A stretch of DNA of 64,000 bases, from NCBI RefSeq assembly GCF_037977055.1, contig NZ_CP150274.1, positions 806,001 through 870,000 on the forward strand, written 5' to 3'. The notes beneath the pieces are model-generated. The model was not told the DNA's origin. It made no database searches and saw nothing but the letters and a program-made list of their open reading frames with translations. This DNA is from Paenibacillus sp. FSL K6-1096 (GTDB lineage Bacteria; Bacillota; Bacilli; Paenibacillales; Paenibacillaceae). Position 1 is the first letter of the stretch; the number at the start of each line of letters is the position of its first letter. The position numbers and the translations under genes are program-made. Of this stretch, positions 61,489-64,000 are shown in pieces.

Positions 61489-64000
61489 TTATTTATTAGC
61501 AAATCCACCAAACTCAAATGCTCCTGCATTTATTTCCCCTACCCCACCCAGGTGTCCAAATGTATCATTGATCTCTGTGGGAACGAGCTGTAGAGTTTTT
61601 ACATCATTTAGCTCATGCCAAGTTAAACCGTTTCTATTTCGATATTTTGCTACATCTGATCTTTTAATTGATCCTGCTTTCATTCCAAACCGACGTGCTA
61701 ATTCAGGGGAGGCATTAAGCTGATCAACTAATTTTAAATCCGCTTGGGCAAAATTAATACGTCGAGCCTTTTTCCCCATACCCCCTACTCCCCCTAGCAT
61801 ATGATCTACTTCCACCTGAGCTTTTGCAACAGGCGAGAAGTCAGGAACCGAGTTTTTGTATTCGATTCCCTTAACTCCAGCATCATCTAGTATTTGTTTT
61901 AATTTTGGATCTGCGGGTTGCTTGAGAGTAGCCAATGATTCACCTCTAGTTGCCTCAAAGCTTACTTTTACATTCTTTTTACCAGGTGTTTGATGTAATC
62001 TATCTTGATAAGAACTAGCAAACTCGGTCTGTTTGAATGCCGGAGGAACATCAGTATCAGGCAATTTAATACTATCAAAATCAATCTTACCATCTGGTTT
62101 GGCGACTGCTCTATTATAAATATCAATTCTCTCAGATGGTTTCAGACTCTTAATCTTATCCAGTTCAGCCTGAGTACTGATCCCTGCTTTTCTTCCATCC
62201 AGACTATCAACTTCTTGAATCGTTCCATCAGCCAGCAGCACCCAAGGATTAACCTCGCCATATAGACGGATATGCTTGCCCTTGCGCTCCAGCTTGAACT
62301 TCTTGAACTTGAATTTCTGCAGAATCCGGTCCAGCAGGCCCCGGAGCTTTTTGGCCCCCTTCATGAGCCCCTTTTGCAGGCTCTTAATCACGATTTTACC
62401 GTTACGTATGATCATGCTGCCGCTCTTGGAGGCCAGCTTGGCTCCGGATTTCAGCAGGCTCTTGATGCCTTTGGCACCTGCGCCTACAGCGTTTTTCACA
62501 CCGCTGGCTGCCGCGCCGGCGCCTTTCTTGACAGCTTGTCCGGCTTTCTTCACGCCGGCCCCGATGGCCTTGAAGCCAACTGCCATCGCCAGCTCAACCA
62601 GTCCCATCGCCAGTGCAGCGGCGAGCGCTATCGCGGCAGGCTCAATCATCTTCTGCCAGCCCTGGCTCAGGTAGGTCCCGATGTAGCCGGCGGCTTGCGC
62701 CAGGCTCTGTGCGACAGACACAATCGCCTGAGCCTGCATGACAACCGTAATGATATTAAGGATCGGGGGAATGAGAACCGTAACGGCCCCGCCCGTGGCG
62801 ACAAAAGCAACGCCAGCCACAACCAATACTCCCGCGATACCTGCAATAATCTGTAAACCATGGGCCTTCATCCATTTTATTACATATGATTTAATTTGGT
62901 CAAACAGCATTTTCGCATTGTTCGCGCGCAGCTTGGCTCCGTCTGCTATTTTGCCGCCAAGGCTCTGCTTCGCTGCCCCGGTGTCGAATTCGGCCATTAT
63001 GCTGTCCATCGTGGCCGGGTCACGGCTGCCGGGCATCTCCTTCGTTTCCCCATCCTTAAGATTGGCTTCCTGCACCAGTGCCGGGTCCATTTCGCCCTGC
63101 TCCACCGACTCCATCTCAATGTCCTCGGCGCTCAGCTTCTCGTTCGCTGCTGCACCAGCACCAGCTCCCTCCGCCTGCTCTACTTCCCCGCCTTCCACAG
63201 CTCCGCCGCCCATCGGCTTCGAAATATCTACGCCCAGCAGATACTCCCACATCTTGCCTTCCAGATGGCTGAAGGAACGCTTCGCCGCCTGGCCGAGCGC
63301 GCCGATCCGGGACATCACATCCAGGAACGTGGCAATCAGCAGACTGCCCAGGGTGGAGATCAGCTTGGAGTAGAAGTTCTGCACCGCGGCCAGCGCCTGA
63401 TCCACCTTGGCGGCCAGGAAATCCATGACCTGTGTGACTTTGGTCTTCAGCTTCTGCGCCAGCTGGTTCACGGCCTGGACAGCCTTGTTGACCACACTGT
63501 CGATTTTGCTGCAGATTTTGGCGGCAATGCCGGGGAATTTGGCAAAGACCACGGACACCAGCTTCTTCAGCAGTGCGCCTAAGCCCTTGATCAGGGTGGT
63601 GATCAGCCGGCGGCCCAGTTCAATAATGCCCAGCACCGCCTGCTTCGCTTTCTCAAAAATGAATTTGACCGCTTTCCGCAGCCCCTCAAAGATGAAATTG
63701 ACCGCTTTCTTGACCAGATTCACTACGGCTTCAAGCTTATCCTTCACCCAGCCGAGGAAGCCCCCTTCTTCTCTTCCTTGGCCTTTTCCTCCTCATGCTT
63801 GCTGTCCGCTTCCTTCTTGGCCTTGCTGTAGGCCTGGGTCGCCTCCCGTTCCGCCTCGGATTGCTTCTTCTGCGCTTCCCGCTCTTTGTCGGTGCGGACA
63901 GTGTTGATCTCCTTCTTCTTCTGCTGGGCGGCGGCTCCGGCCTGCTGCGAATAATCCGCTTCGGCGGCGTCCAGCTCCTTCTTCCATTCGCCCCGCAGCT
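61489..64000 (-). CDS. Injection-system effector with HNH/WHH-type nuclease tip (partial, apparent frameshift)
   Basis: The reading runs in from beyond the window. The first 80 or so residues (64000 to about 63764) are Glu/Lys-rich helix (LRGEWKKELDAAEADYSQQ; SKHEEEKAKEEKKG). At a five-G run (plus-strand C run 63761-63765) the frame breaks into a TGA. One extra G would continue smoothly as GGFLGWVKDKLEAVV into a 750-residue open frame. That part holds amphipathic helices, two hydrophobic stretches (GLQIIAGIAGVLVVAGVAFVA and a later Ala-rich one), a basic KRKG-type segment, then a C-terminal nuclease-like tip with VEVDHMLGG, NGLTWHELNDVKTLQLVP and FGHLGGVG, resembling HNH/WHH endonucleases. 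A DUF4157-type N-terminus may lie outside the window. Immunity gene follows. Confidence 0.72.

Noticed and set aside
63793-63987. 64-residue minus-strand frame at the window edge
   Set aside because: The other frame on the same strand gives a sensible Glu/Lys-rich helix continuing the effector; this one is an Arg/Gly-rich out-of-frame reading.
35674-64000. Prophage interpretation of the tail gene block
   Set aside because: No head, portal, terminase, integrase, holin or lysis gene is seen, and AAA+ ATPase, DUF4255 and polymorphic effector genes point to an injection system.

Overview
The window looks like a chromosomal segment of a Gram-positive, plant-polymer-degrading bacterium, most likely Paenibacillus. 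I infer this from the moderately high GC content, the AGGAGG-type ribosome binding sites, the YesM/YesN-type two-component system beside a solute-binding lipoprotein, and secreted GH5 and GH26 enzymes. No tRNA, rRNA, insertion sequence or CRISPR array was recognised. All calls come from reading the translated sequence by eye; no database search was run.

Region A (about 0.1-17.9 kb) is a carbohydrate-use island. A minus-strand set encodes a sensor kinase, a YesN-type regulator, a solute-binding lipoprotein, a secreted TIM-barrel-like protein carrying two inserted beta modules, and an alpha/beta hydrolase/esterase. An AraC regulator lies divergent to a GH78 alpha-L-rhamnosidase. Next come a double-HTH MerR-type regulator with a small membrane peptide, an alpha/beta hydrolase, a secreted GH5 glucanase, an AT-rich membrane protein, and a modular CBM35-GH26-X2-CBM3 mannanase.

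Region B (about 18.0-26.2 kb) is a nine-gene plus-strand operon. It encodes a JAMM/MPN-like protein, an FGE-sulfatase-superfamily protein, a ubiquitin-like protein ending in Gly-Gly, an E1-like adenylyltransferase, an unrecognised protein, an acyl/peptidyl carrier protein, an ATP-grasp ligase, an MFS exporter and a stand-alone adenylation enzyme. The combination resembles sulfur-carrier-dependent siderophore clusters (thioquinolobactin, pyridine dithiocarboxylate) but is not one I recognise. It is the best candidate here for an undescribed system.

Region C (about 26.2-35.6 kb) contains an unknown gene, a BlaI/BlaR1-like pair with visible operators, and a radical-SAM RiPP locus. The RiPP locus has a 48-residue five-cysteine precursor, a SPASM radical SAM enzyme, a PqqD-like recognition protein and two ABC exporter half-transporters. 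A divergently transcribed LytTR regulator and a kinase with no membrane domain complete it.

Region D (about 35.7-64 kb, all minus strand) is a contractile injection system of the Afp/PVC/eCIS family. It includes two S74-chaperone fibre proteins, baseplate proteins, spike, PAAR, LysM protein, tubes, a single sheath, a cap-like DUF4255 protein and an AAA+ ATPase. Upstream is a polymorphic effector with an HNH/WHH-type nuclease tip and an immunity-like partner. Two places need sequence confirmation: a tail gene with no normal start codon (55241) and a frame break at a five-G run in the effector (63761-63765).
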